This document shows, piece after piece, positions 45,420 through 57,618 of a stretch of 64,000 nt of DNA. The stretch covers positions 31,873,641 through 31,937,640 of the forward strand of contig CM022944.1 of NCBI GenBank assembly GCA_012931725.1. The letters run 5' to 3'. This DNA comes from Litsea cubeba (Eukaryota > Streptophyta > Magnoliopsida > Laurales > Lauraceae). Within the stretch, counting starts at the first letter, position 1. Each line of letters opens with the position of its first letter. The notes beneath the pieces are model-generated. The model was not told where the DNA came from and searched no databases. It saw only the letters and a list, made by a program, of their open reading frames with translations. The position numbers and the translations under genes were made by a program.

Positions 45420-45700
45420 CTGCAATGATTTTATCTGCGTCCTGATATAATTTTAGCTCAATTTCTTCATAAATTTATCTCATTTCTGCATGATATTATC
45501 TGAATTTACATAAATTTATGTGAGTTCTGAGGCATTTTATCTGAGTTCAGAAGCAATTTATCTGAGTTTTGAAGCAAATTATCTGAGTTCTGAAAGAAAT
45601 TATCTGTGTTCAGAAGGAATTTATTTGAGTTTTGAAGCAAATTATCTAAGTTCTCAATCAAATTATCTGAGTTCTGTACATATGTAATCTCAGTTCTAAT
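45420..45700 (+). repeat. 22-bp minisatellite between the convergent KAONASHI-like genes
   Basis: About ten imperfect units of an AATTTATCTGAGTTCTGAAG type follow each other at 20-24 bp spacing, clearest at 45530-45700. It starts after the stop of the Ulp1 gene (45157) and ends before the stop of the transposase gene (45918), so it occupies the shared 3' region. Confidence 0.85.
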
Positions 45701-45917
45701 GTAATTTATTATCAAATTTTGAAAACACATTTTACATTATATAAAGACATTTGTAAGTAATTACTTATACAAGTAACAACACATTAAACTGTATTAAAAG
45801 GTCTGTCAATTTGATTTTTTATTCACTAATCAGAATTCATATTGTATTATATATACATGCTAAAGAATGGACAAATATTATACAGAAACTAAAGTCAACG
45901 TCTAATTCAATGAATTA

Positions 45918-48109
45918 TCAAAGAATAGGTTCCTTGCAAAACTTCTTATTGTGACTGCCAAACCGACCACATCGCCCACATTTTATCTGCTGTGTGATCT
46001 CTCCTCTTGACAATATCCTCTTTTTTTTTGCCTGCCAGCTGGGCGTTTAACCATAGGCGGGAGAATAACAGCTTCAGCAACTGTTGCCTCCTGCATCCCC
46101 ACAGTTGGAATTGGGAAAATCTGCTCATCATATGAAGCCATATATGTATGAGTGTGAAAATAATGATCCACAAAAAGATTCAAGTCTTTTCCACTCTTTT
46201 GAATCGCATCACAAACGTGGGCGCACAGAAAGCTATTAATTTGCCACTGAAAACATGAACATATGTGATCAAAAATGTCCACAGTCACTGACTGGTAAAA
46301 GTGAACATCGTAAACAGTTTCATTAAAACGCCTAATAGTCCACATCCGTCCAACCTGGATCAAAGCATCCAACCTCTTATCCATATCCGGGCAAATGTTG
46401 ACTTCCATCTGCTGGAAACTTCCCTCCTAGTAGCCATCTGTTTCATTATTTGAACCCTTATTGTGTCCACCATCATTGTAATTGGAAGATGGCAAGCTTC
46501 TTTAATCCAGGAGTTGAAAGATTCAGCTACATTCGAACACATCTCACCATACCGCTGACCCTTAAAGTAGGCATTGCTCTATCTTTCATAAGGCAATCTA
46601 CAAAGAAATCCGTCTACATTGCAGCCACCTTCACGCCTCACGCCTGTAGTTTGGCATGGAATGCAGCTATGGTTAGGGCATATGCACATTCCCGAAGCAT
46701 CATAACCATTCTCTCTCTAAATTCACTAGTGTATCCACCTGACAACTTGTCCCTCAGATTTGCCTTTAAGTGTTGGAGGCAAAACGCATGATGGGCATAA
46801 TGAAATACACTTGAAACACCCTCTATGAGACCTGAATTTCTATCGGAAATAAAAGTGATAGTGCGATCCGAAACCAGTACTTTCCTTATATTCTACAGAA
46901 ACTATTTCCAATTATTCCCTGTCTCTGAGTCCACAACAGCGAAAGTAAGAGAAAACAAACTCGTGTCATCAATAAATAAAGTTTTATACTCCAAGTAGAA
47001 AGCAAAATATCAAGAAATGATAATCATTAATAAAAAATATATTAATAATATAACAATCCAAAGCAAGAGGCCTTACCTTGATTTCCATTCTTCCCTGTTG
47101 CTGCCAACATGTTTCCCTTGTATCTGCCTTTCAAAAAAGTACCATCCAAAAATAACAAAGAACGAATATGATTTAAACCAGCAATTGAAGCATAGAATGA
47201 CACAAGCAGACGCTTAAAGTACATAGTTGATTGGTCGTAATCTTGCACAAAAAGGCTTCCTGGATTCACCTCCTCCGCCACCTTAATGTACCAACAAAGA
47301 TGGTCAAAAGAAAACGACGAATCACCATACAACTTATTTCTAGCCCTTTCCACGCCCCACCATGCATGATGATATGTAATGGTAAGTCCATAATTCACCT
47401 TAAAGTGGTGCACACCATCAATCGGTCTAGTGAGCGGCTTCTCATGAATATGATCAATCATTAAATCAGCAACTGTCTCAGAGTTCATACGGCTGTTCTT
47501 CGATGTTCGGACTGCTGCACCACACGTATGATCATTATCTAATGTCATGATACAAAAATGGCCAATCGACTTCTTAATCGATGCGTAAACACACCATTTG
47601 CAACCCATCGAATGACTGCGAGATCATTCAGCTGTCACCCTTACTTTATCATTTTTCACATATACAAACTCAAACCCAACCTCAATCGAATATCTGCACA
47701 TGACACTCCTAAACTCCGCAACACCGCCTTTAAACCTCTGCCCCACTTCTCTAATACCACTTGCCCAGCCTGAAGACAGCAAAATCTTCTCCTTGTGTGT
47801 GCAAAACTGTGGAAGGAGATCTGTCTCTATACCTTTGCCCTCATAACCCACTAATTCAAGAGCATCTTCAACGAAATCATCACCGTTTTCCTCTTGATCA
47901 TCATCCTCTGATTCCTGCAACTCTGATACAAAGACATCCACTGTTCCCAATCTCATTGAAGACGCCAACATGGATAAGCTCAACAAATCCGAGTCGCTGT
48001 CTAGCAAGCACTTTGGGTGGCCAGGCAATACGTAAGTCGGACATACCATGTTTACTGCCAGTATCTTCCATTTATTGCAAACTTGACGCATTAAATCATC
48101 ATATCTCAT
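45918..48109 (-). pseudogene. MuDR/KAONASHI-type MULE transposase, decayed
   Basis: Start at 48109 (MRYDDLMRQVCNKW, the usual MuDR N-domain opening). The DNA-binding region ends in GCKWCVYASI. The DDE domain has Asp in LFLDGTFLKGRYKGNML, Asp in FISDRNSG and Glu in VAESFNSW, so catalytic residues are present. A SWIM zinc finger (CSCFQWQINSFLCAHVC) and a C-terminal RPAGRQKKR plus zinc knuckle (CGRCGRFGSHNKKFC) follow, ending at 45918. An intron donor sits at 47076 (CAAG|GTAAGG). Lesions: TGA at 47626-47624, several stops between 46.9 and 46.4 kb, and a shift in the T9/A9 run near 46020. Confidence 0.82.
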
Positions 48110-48825
48110 GCCCTAACTCAAATGAATGACGGCAGTAAACATGCCATATTTACAGAGAAGCATTAGCGGCTGTGCCATCTATAAATCTACAAAATTCAAT
48201 AGACATCAAGGGTCATCAGCATGGAACAAAGTGTGCAGAAGGTAAAATACTCACATGTTATTTACAAATTTATCTGATTTCTGTACAAATTTATCTGAAT
48301 TTCTAAAAAATTTATCTAAATTTCGTCATTTAAACTCAGATAAATTCGATACAGAAATTAGATAATTTCTACAGAACTCAGATAATGTTGCATAAACTAA
48401 GATATTTATGTTAGAAAGATAGATAAATTTGATACGAAAAGTCACATATTTTTTATTACATGACTTCTTCAACAATGCAGCTCTCAACAAAATTTCAAAC
48501 TGTTAAAGGAATTGATAAGATAGAAACTAACTAATATGACTGCTAGATACATCAGGCTCTAACTAATCTAAATATAAAAAACAAATCCACATCATCTGAA
48601 TCCATGCAAATCGAAATGTTAATGAAAAACAAAATTATAAAAATCTAACTATAAAAAGTGACAAAAACAAACAATAAATTTGAACATACAGATCAGAATC
48701 ATATACAATATAAATCGCTGGTCAAATTAAAATGAACATGAGTATCAGAAATATATATTTACACATTTAAATAAGAAAGATTGCATACTCTCTGCTATGA
48801 ATGGAAGACCTTGCTTACCTCCGGC

Positions 48826-49120
48826 CAAAGTTGGATCTGCAATCTGCTTCGCACTGAATTTGAAATCTGCTTCGCAGTGGAACTGCAATCTGCTTCCAAA
48901 ACGATGGATCTGCAATCTGCTAGCAAGAAGATCTGTCTTCGCGATTAAACCTAGTTGAAATGATCTTCGCAGTGGATCTCCAATCTGCTTCGCAATGGGA
49001 CTGCAATATGCTTTCAAAACGATAGATCTGCAATCTGATTCACAGATGATGGATCTGCAATCTGCTAGCAAGAAAATCTTTCTTCACAATTAGACCGAGT
49101 TGAAATGATTTCTCTGAGAA
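48826..49120 (-). repeat. 145-bp tandem repeat built on GATCTGCAATCTGCTTCGCA
   Basis: Two diverged copies of about 145 bp (for example TCTGCTAGCAAGAA at 48916 and 49061) contain the shorter word ATCTGCAATCTGCT many times. It lies upstream of the MULE transposase start, where the leader or promoter would be. Confidence 0.75.
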
Positions 49121-49450
49121 GTTTTCAAGTTCCAAATTCAGTATCAAGAACGATTGCAGTTTGAAATTCAAAAAACAAGATTTGCGCTGAATTACAGGGG
49201 CATATCAGTAACAAACGATCACTAATGACCTAAATTCGAGGCTAACTAATCATAACACTTTGCTAACTAATCGTGACAAGTTGAGGGACCACTTCATTAC
49301 GTGTTGCGTCAGTTACAGGGGCAATTTAGTCCTGAAAAATGAGAACATATGGGCGTAGGGTCCTATCGCTACAAACAATCTAGCTAAGTAGACCATAGGC
49401 CTTAAACATTTTTTCTTGGACTGGAGGCTAGATACTTTCAACTATAGGGA

Positions 49451-50903
49451 CCTTTCTCTAATTTTGCCTTTCTTTTTTGCTTGAAATTCCTTCTTGTAAG
49501 TTTGACTAGTCAACTTCTTCATGTAAAACTTTCTAATTTTCTCTTTCTTGCATGATCTTGAATTTCAAGAGTAGTAAGCCTACAAAATCTTTCCAGATCT
49601 GATTGCCTTTCTTTCCTCTTCCATGAATTTCCCAACTTTTGACTTTCCAAAAATCTTCCAAATATGCCAAGAGCAAAGTGGTTTCACCCTATGGGATGTC
49701 TTACCTTGGGATTCACGCCCAAGTTGGACCCCACATATGAGTCACATGATTCCTTGAATTATGTCTTCTCCCTTTGACTTCAATTTGATCTCTCTCAAAT
49801 TCCATCAATGTGCAGGCCCCGACTTCATGATTTCTCCTATATAAATCAAAATAAATAAATTCAATAATAATCATGCGTGAGAAATTTGGGCGGACTATGC
49901 ATGGAACCCTACATGCCTACTTGATTCACTAAAATGACCAACTTTCCAAAAATAGACATGGTGCCAATATTGTCAAGACTGTATTGATGAAACCAAAAAA
50001 CAATTTTGGGGTGATAAATGAGATGAAAAACCCTAATTTTATAAAAGTCATACAATGTGATGAATTTTGATCTACTTTCTAAAAATAACCTCTAGTGCAT
50101 GAAATCATGAAATTAAGTATAATTCAATGCAAATAAAAATAGTTAAGTCCACCAATGCACATGAAATGATGACCAAATGACCTAATTTTATGGACTTATC
50201 AATATACTCTTTGATTGGCAATGATCTTTGGATATAGGATATACTTGTTGCACATCTTTAGGATATTGAAAAACGTAATCCTTGCATATCTTCACTACTC
50301 TTTCCTTATATAATAATATTAATATTCAAAAAAAGTAATAAAAAATCAAAAAATCATATAATGATCTTAAGGTTAAATATTTATAAAGATATATTAAAGA
50401 TTAATAATGATTAAAAAGTTAATAATTTGATATCTAAAGATGAAGAAAAGTCTTATAAAAGATTACAAGCAAGATTTTCACGTGAAGAGGAACCTTCACA
50501 TACAAATGTTCTTATCCATCTGTCAATATGGCATGGGGTCGGGAGACAATTTGAATTCAAAGCGTTGATTGTAACAACCATTAGGGTGCGTCTGACATCG
50601 TGATATTCAGATGTTTTTATGCTACCATGGTAAAAAAAAAAAAAAGTTGGTTTAAAATCTTAAAAAATTGATTTGAGCGCACTCGATAAAAAAGAATTAG
50701 CAAAAATGAAATTGAAAACCTTCTTTTGTAATATGCAATATCTATAACATGGTGACCATACAGATACACAATAAAAGACATGTCTCCAAAATCATATTGA
50801 GATAACAACTTTCCTCGTATAATTTTACATCACCTCTCTGTTTCATCAGCTTTCTATTCAACCATCAAGTCAACAGGCAACAACCCTCACTACCACTGTA
50901 CTC
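49451..50903. other. Intergenic region upstream of BAG8
   Basis: AT-rich, no gene or complete repeat seen. GTATAATTTTA near 50817 is a possible TATA-like element for the BAG8 gene, but is weak. Confidence 0.45.
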
Positions 50904-52268
50904 ATGGCATCCTACCACCACACTCATAACCCCCATCACCCAACATGCTGCTGCAGATGCAGCTGCTGTGCTTCTTCCCATCCATCTCTTCTCTCTCCTT
51001 CTCCCTCTCCCTCTCCCTCTCTCTCAGATTCCCTTCTTCAAATCATTGCTTCCCATCTCCTCCAATCTCCACCTCCTAACTTCCAATCCAAGTACCAACA
51101 TCAGCACCACCAACAAACCCAAACCCAGACCCAATCCCAAACCCAAACCCTTCTCCTCCTTCAATCCCTCCTCAGCCGTGTCTCTGCACTTGAATCCTCT
51201 CTCCACCAACCTCTCCTCTCCTCCTTCTCCTTCTCCACCTCCTCCTCCTCCTCCTTCACAAACCACCCCTCCTCCTACTCCTTTTCCCTCTCTCCGCAAC
51301 CTCGCCGCCCGGACAATCCAAACGCACTTCCGTGCCTTCCTCGTTCGCCGATCGCAGACCCTCCGCAATCTGAAAGACCTCGCCACAATCAGATCCAACT
51401 TCGCCTCCCTCAAATCCTCCCTACTAGACAAAGCCCATCACACCCCAGATGTTGTCTCACAGAAAGCCTCAGACTTGCTCATCAAGCTAGACTCCGTTCA
51501 GGTAAAAATGGGTTCTCCAGATTCGCCTGATTCGATCTGGGGTTGAAAGATCTGATATGGGTTCTTGATTTCCTTTGTGGGTTTTGTTTGCAGAGGGGAG
51601 ATTTGGTGATTAGATCGATTTCTGGTGCAAAATCTGATGTGGGTTCTTGTTTTCCTTTATGGGTTTTGTTTGCAGAGCAGAGATTCACTGATTAATGAAG
51701 GTAAAAGGGCTATCCGAGCCGAACTGTCTCAATTCTTGGAAACAGTTGAAGGTTTATCAGCGAAATGCCACAGCAATCTTCCTCCCAAATTGAAGAAGAG
51801 GGTGACTTTTGCTGAGAATGCAATCACGCCTGGTGCTGATTCCGCTAGAAACATATCCGGTGGCGAATCTGAAGGAGTTAGGGTATTTCTCAGTGTTGGG
51901 GAGAATGAAGAGGATGGATGTCACCCTGAAATGGAAGGGTTTCATAATCAGATGAGTGATGTTAGGAACCCTAGAAGGATGAGTTTCATGGATGGGGGAA
52001 GTCATGAAGCTAATGGCATTTTTAATGGCCTAAAAGGCAAGTTCCAGGGTCAAATTGGTAATTTTGGATTTGACCATTCTTGTGAACTGCCTAATATGGG
52101 GATGGGGAATGAATTTGGATATGGAATGAATGGGTGGGGCTATGCTCAATGGCCTATGAATGGTGATTTGGGGAAGCTGGGTTTACAGCTCCAATGCCTG
52201 TGCAGATGGAGAAGAGGGCAAACGATTACTTGAAGGAGAGGCTTTTTGACAACCCAGGGAAGTGGTAG
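50904..52268 (+). CDS. BAG8: BAG8-like co-chaperone gene with IQ motif, frame-disrupted
   Basis: BAG proteins bind the Hsp70 ATPase domain; plant BAG8 also has a calmodulin-binding IQ motif and is predicted chloroplastic. Start 50904 gives MASYHHTHNPHHPTCCC, the His/Cys-rich opening of BAG8. The IQ motif (AARTIQTHFRAFLVRR, about 51303-51350) and BAG domain run to 51501 and continue in exon 2 from 51676 (SRDSLINEGKRAIRAEL). The intron is GTAAAA...TTTGCAG. The start, middle and end lie in frames that differ by +1 and then back: one change falls in the CTC/CCT tract at about 51207-51290, the second between about 52130 and 52172, after which MEKRANDYLKERLF leads to TAG at 52266. Summed exon length is a multiple of three. 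Either a pseudogene or two indel errors. Confidence 0.8.
51540..51700 (+). repeat. 82-bp tandem duplication containing the BAG8 3' splice site
   Basis: GTGGGTTCTTG...GGGTTTTGTTTGCAGAG occurs twice, with CAG at 51591-51593 and 51673-51675. Only the second acceptor keeps the BAG frame. Use of the first gives RGDLVIRSIS and runs into a stop soon after 51676. Confidence 0.85.
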
Positions 52269-53739
52269 AACTTACTTATTATCCACTTTTAGGAGCTCTT
52301 TGTGCTTTTGAGGTTTTCAGTAGTTTTAGCTTTGTCCATGGATATGCTTGTTTGCTCTTGACTTGGTTCTTGTGGGTAATGTTCATTGTGGAGATGTTTA
52401 TGTACTCTCTTGACTTGATTCGTAATTGGTGATAGTGAGGCCAACTAATTTCTTTTCTTCTGCTTAGGCTATGTTTTATTTGTTTTAACATGGAGCAAAA
52501 TGGTATGATTCACGGTCAATAGTGATGTTGAAAGTTTTCATTTGTGATTAAGAGGTCTGATCAATTTGGTTCATTTTGCAAGCCATTGAGTACAGAGTTG
52601 ATGTCATCCCATTTGTTTATTAGGATATCACCATTGGAACTTGGAAGATCATATCTGGATATTTCAAAACTTGGGTTTTTATTGAAGTAGTATTGGAAAC
52701 CTTATATTATAAAAATGTCTATTTGAATTTTTCTCTTGAGTTGTTGAGATAGTATTGTGTTAATTTTGAACTTCTGTGACACATTGAACTTAGAGTGCAG
52801 AACCTCTTTAGTTTCTGACTTGAGAGAAATCGAGTGGAACCCCACACTAAGGCCCATTTATTGAAAGTCCAAGCCATTCAAAATGAATGCCCTCACAGTG
52901 TATGAGATGTTCCCACATTTGACTCCTGTAGGAGTTGGCCTCATTGTAAGATTGATCACATGATAATTAATGTGATTAATAAAGCATAAGATTGTGTTAA
53001 TCATGTTATTACTTATATGGTTAATTTTATGATGACTGCTATTGGAGTACAATTTGGGGACATTGCATATAGAATGAATTTTCTTTGGTGGCCCGCACTA
53101 TCAGTTATCACTTCTTCCATTCACGAATTCTCTCTTAGTCAGCAACTCAGAGGATGCTGACTGTATATTATCTCATTAATGTGGAGTCTGTCTGCCCCTA
53201 AAAAGTATGAAAGTGACTTATTTGTGCAATATTTTTCAAGTCATGGGTGGTGCATCCATAGGTATCAGTATGACAATAAATCCCCTGCGGCCTTGTATGA
53301 GGCGCTTAAATGTACTACTAGTTAGGATAGATGATTTTATAGCTTTTATGCAGTCCATTTTAAGAATTTTTAGATGATTTTATACCTTATTATACAATCT
53401 ATTTGTAGAGTTTTAATCGGGCTCCAAAGGGGATAAGGCTAAGATGTTGGCTTGAATACTCATATGATAAATTTAAGTTTTGGTAACATTGCCTGTGCCA
53501 TAATCTATGATGCCCTGTCACATCCCCCTATTCTCCATAATTAGCATATGTGTATATATATATGTATATTATTTTTGCTGGAAAGAGTAAATATGTAGAT
53601 GAAAGACGAGAAATACAGTAGTATAATGAAGACTACAGATCATATACATAGTTACATAACAGTAGAGTTCCTACTATGAGATCCACAACTGCTACTAGCT
53701 AGCTATTCTACGATACTATTAATCACAGTTGACAGGAGT
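52269..53739. other. 3' flank of BAG8 and intergenic
   Basis: No coding signal. TA microsatellite near 53550-53570. Confidence 0.45.
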
Positions 53740-54800
53740 CCTCATCTGGATGGTGGCAAGGCTGCAGTGAGGTTTGGAAATTTCAGCTGTTGTGTGGGAG
53801 TCTTCTGCCAGAAGCAAGTTGCGTTTGTTGTCTCTGCAAACTGAAGAAACATGTAGTGGAAGTGAGTGTCTGAACATAGTGAGAATGGGTGGTGAGAGAT
53901 GAGCGTGAGTGTTCACGGCTGTGTTTGCCATTAGACAAAAAAAGAAGTGTGCTTCCCACTGTGTCAACACGCAGAGATATGCCTATAAATCTGCTTCTAG
54001 TGTCATCAAGGGGACCATGACATGTTCTCTCTGTGCTGAAGGCTATCTGATAAGCAGAAATAGGCACCCTCAACGAATAAGTGGTTGGGGTTGATAGATT
54101 GATCTAGTTTCCCTGGGAGAAGCCATCTATGTCTGATATACGCTCTTGATGATTGTAGGAGACTAGGAGACATCAAAATTTTGTTTAATGAAACCTTGAG
54201 GGGGTGAAGTCCAACCAAGTGAGTGAGTCCCACTATGTGGCTGTGTTGTTTTTGCAAGCAGGGTGTGGGATATACGATATAGCCATTTGTTTCAGGTGAG
54301 AAATTGTTTTTGAGGTAATGGCAAGCAGGTGCAACTGTAATGGATGCTTGTTGAACAGGTAGTTATTTTGGCCTTTCCACAGGAACCATGGGACAGTGAT
54401 TCCAGCAATCTGTCTGGGTAGCTCGGCAGAACGATGCTAGAAAGGAGGAAGCAGTGGTGGGTTTCTTGTTGGGTATGCGGTGTGGCAAAAGGTACCATGG
54501 GATAGTCATTCCGGCGATCTGTCTGGGTAGCTTGGCAGAACCATGCCAGAAAAGAGGAAGCAGTGGTGGGTTTCTTGTTGGGTTTGTGGTGTGGCAAAAG
54601 GTTCCATGTGTATGGGTTTTAGGCAGTAACAGTGATAAATGATCGGTTGTTTCCTTTGCAGCTCCGGGGAGCAAATGCAAATAGCGCTAAGGTGAGGGTA
54701 TCAGTATTTGCAGATGTGCTCTTATTGAAATCAGTCATGTAGGGTCTTCCAGGCAAACATTTATAGTTTAGATGTAGATTCAAGTGGTGGGGACTACAAT
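53740..54800 (-). mobile_element. LINE remnant (minus strand), 3' part
   Basis: Minus frames include PRQIAGITVPWFLWKGQN (about 54420-54367), which resembles the FLW-GG/KG block that follows the LINE reverse transcriptase core. The rest is broken by stops and shifts. Family and ends are uncertain. It may belong with the better-preserved LINE at 59.9-61.5 kb. Confidence 0.45.
54382..54605. repeat. 109-bp tandem duplication within the LINE remnant
   Basis: Two copies with the blocks CCATGGGA (54386, 54495) and GCAGTGGTGGGTTTCTTG (54451, 54560) at a constant 109-bp offset, few mismatches. Confidence 0.9.
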
Positions 54801-54882
54801 CTTCTCCATGGAGCATGTGGTCCTGGAGATGGTTTTTTTGTTTTGTTTTATTTGTTTGTTTAATGGTATGTGGTTCTGGAGA

Positions 54883-56240
54883 CAGGGGCGGCCCTGGGGA
54901 CAGCCCACACAGGCGGTGGGCCGGGGCCCCAAAATTTGGCCCAAAATGGGGGCCCCCATATCAACAAAAAAAAATCCCTACCTTCCAAAAAAAATCCCTG
55001 GCCCAATCAAAAAAAAAATCCTTGCCTTCCAAAAAAAGTCCTGGCCCAATCGAACCGATTCCCACCTGGGCCACCTCAGCCTCGTCAAAATCCCTGCCTT
55101 CCAAAAGAGCTGTGCTATTCAGTTCGGATTTTCCGGCCTGAATGACGCTGGGATCGAGCAGTCAGGCCGGAAAATTCGGTCTGAATAGATTTTTTCCTCC
55201 TCTCCAACCTTTGGCAAAACCCATTCTTTTCTTAACCTCGTCCAAATCCCACCCAGGTCCCAGCAGAAGAAAAAAAAAACAGAGAAACAGAAAGAAGAAA
55301 TAGAAGACAGAAGAAGTAGAAGAAGGAGAAGGTTTGAGTTCTGGGACTGGAAGCCATCTGCCTCTTCATCATCCAAGATCCTCATCAACCCGCTCCACTC
55401 TCTGCACCGTCGATCAGCCCCATCTCCAGACGGCCCAGACGGCAGTGCCTTCCACAGTCCACACTTCCACCCCCATCTCCTCTCCATTTTCAGGTTTTCT
55501 CCTCTTGGCTTCTTGCTTTCCAAGTCAAATCAGGTAAGCTGGTAAGGTAAAAGATTTTCTTTCTTTTGCTTTCTTTATGCAGACTGCATGGTAAAGACTA
55601 AAGCCTAAAAGGGCTCTCTCTCCCACAGTCCACCACAGTCCACACTCCACATGTGTACCGGTGGTACTAAGGTGTATCAGTGTGACAGACTTATCTCCTT
55701 GGATAGTTGGACCCATGCAGTTCCGACCTAATTCCAGTGCGGGCCCAACCTGAATCCAGCCCACTAGCAGTTAAAAAAAAACAAAAGGAAAGAATTTTTA
55801 CTTACATCATGCCCCCGACTAGAAAATATCCTTCTGGCTCTGAGAAAAGGAAAAAGAAACAAAGATTAGACGATGTTGTTCAATCTCAAAGAGGAGATAT
55901 ACTGAAGTTTTTTGGTAAAAAGGGACAAGTAGAAAGTTCAAATGAAAGTTATGAAACTTTGGTTGACGTTGAAGAAAGGAATAACGATGATAATGAAGAC
56001 TGGAGATGGTTGCTCAAGTGAATGATAGATGGCTTTGACTGAACATCAACCAGCTGGTTTTTCCCCCCAACATTATATACTATCCCCACAATAGAATGGA
56101 TAGGATTTTGGGAAGTACTTGTGCTCTCCTAACAGCAGCCGAGTGTTCTTGGTCCCAAGTAATGGTATTACCATTGTGTTACAAGGGTGCAGTGTGGAAT
56201 TTTTGGTGTAGAAACAGGGTTAAGAGTAACATCAGGCTGT
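54883..56240 (+). mobile_element. 5' part of a hAT (zf-MYM type) transposon
   Basis: It starts CAGGGGCGGCCCTGGGG, a typical hAT terminus close to the element at 4375, followed by GGGCCCC-rich sequence, a leader, and a transposase start (55809-56021). The right terminus and most of the transposase are missing before the retrotransposon at 56305. Confidence 0.6.
55809..56021 (+). pseudogene. hAT transposase N-terminal fragment
   Basis: Begins MPPTRKYPSGSEKRKKKQ, the opening of plant hAT transposases often annotated as zinc finger MYM-type protein 1-like, and stops after about 70 residues (EDWRWLLK). The dimerisation and catalytic regions are absent, so it is a fragment. Confidence 0.65.
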
Positions 56241-56304
56241 ACGACCCTTGGGTATGCCACTCTTCCCATGCGTGTGCACTTCCTCTTCTCACTTTGTGGG
56301 CTTT

Positions 56305-56674
56305 TGGCACAGCCCGGATCCGCGATCAAGTAATAGATCAATCTCTTGAAGGATTGATCAAATCCAACAATGGATTCAGACACTAGGGCACCCTCACAAG
56401 AGGAGAAAACAACATAACTGAAGAGAAAACTCTCATAACTCAAGATTAATTGATAATAAGTACTGTATTACAATGAGGCCTAACATCCTTATATAGAGGA
56501 GTTGGCTTGATCCCTAAGCAACAATATTTCCTAATATATGAATAATGCCTAAAATAAAATAGGAAGCTCACTAATAATAATCTTAAACAAATTCAAATAC
56601 TTAATAAGATTCCTAAATAATTGGATGTCCCGTTGGGCCGATGGGTTGGCCGACTTATTGTTTGGCTGGAATCA
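56305..56674 (-). repeat. 3' LTR of the Ty3/gypsy element
   Basis: Edges on the minus strand are TGATTCC...GCCA. It aligns along its length with 59171-59535, including shared blocks such as CACTAATAATAATCTTAAAC and GGATGTCCCGTTGGGCC. A purine stretch (AAGCAAGGGAGAA) precedes it on the minus strand as a likely polypurine tract. Confidence 0.85.
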
Positions 56675-57527
56675 ATTCTCCCTTGCTTGAAAAAAACTCG
56701 ACTTCGGCGAGTTGACAGCTTAATAATACGGGAGAGAATCCGACCACAAGTTCTGAAAATGTCCTCTTGGATCGAAAATCAATCGCACAAACGTCCGTCT
56801 TTCTTTTGATCTGCATTGGTATGGCATGGCTTGGAAGTTTGACACAATCTGTTCTCCGTCTAAAAGTAGATCCGAAGTGTCGCTTATCCTGATGTATGCA
56901 GTTAGCTCGGATGTGCACTTTTCCCATGAGAGACTGCAACAATAGAATCTGCCATATCTGAGTGCAGGCTTCAAGCTTCCATTGTTGATTCCTGAAGATG
57001 AAATCAATGCGAGGGACGCCAACAACTTGATGTTCGTGTGAAACCTTTGAAACAATTGATTTGATTTTTGATTGCCCAATTGTATTTTTTGGAAGTGACA
57101 TGACATTCAAATCCACCGGATGTTCAATCTTTTTGCGAACTTGATCAAAGTCTTCAATGTTTGCTTGTTCTTGTTCTTCTTCCTCATCCCTTTGCAGCTC
57201 TTGATTGGCATTGCCTTGACCAATATTGTTGTTACCCACAAAATCATCGTTGCCATGAACTTGTTCTTCAATGTCATCCTTGATGTCTTTTGGTTTCTCT
57301 TTTGGTGGAATCACGACTTCTCTTTCAACTTTTTGCTTTTTCTGTGGCTCTTCTGTTGAAGGTGATGATGGAGACGAAGATGAGGTTGTCGATGTTATTG
57401 GAACGAGCATAACTCTTTTTCTATTTGACAAAAGGGTATATGTGTTCGCCTCTTTATCATGGTGCACTTTTCGACCAAAAAGCCATGGACGTCTAAAAAT
57501 AATATGAGCAATATTCATATGGATCAC
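56655..57527 (-). pseudogene. Protease-downstream frame of the gypsy element, RT and IN absent
   Basis: The first part (MNIAHIIFRRPWLFGRKVHH) is the conserved segment after the gypsy protease. It is followed by a Ser/Pro/Glu-rich stretch (about residues 45-130) and then sequence with no RT or integrase motif. It is open for 290 codons and runs into the LTR. This is the scar of an internal deletion, not a new enzyme. Confidence 0.6.
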
Positions 57528-57618
57528 ATCACATCAAATTTTGACCTCATAATGGCCCATCTTGAATGATGCCACACATATGAGTCACGGGGATGACATG
57601 ATGATTAGACCATGTGAC

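Larger units (their letters stand above)
39500..49450. mobile_element. KAONASHI-like MULE with transposase and Ulp1-protease genes
   Basis: A MuDR-type transposase on - (48109-45918) faces a gene on + (40116-45157) that ends in an Ulp1 protease domain. This pairing is known for KAONASHI-type MULEs. TTTATCTGAGTTCTG-type repeats fill introns and spacers. Clear terminal inverted repeats were not found. GGAGGTCCCTTAACG near 39531 and, on -, AAGGTCCCTATAGTTG near 49455 are only loosely alike, so the limits are approximate. Confidence 0.65.
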
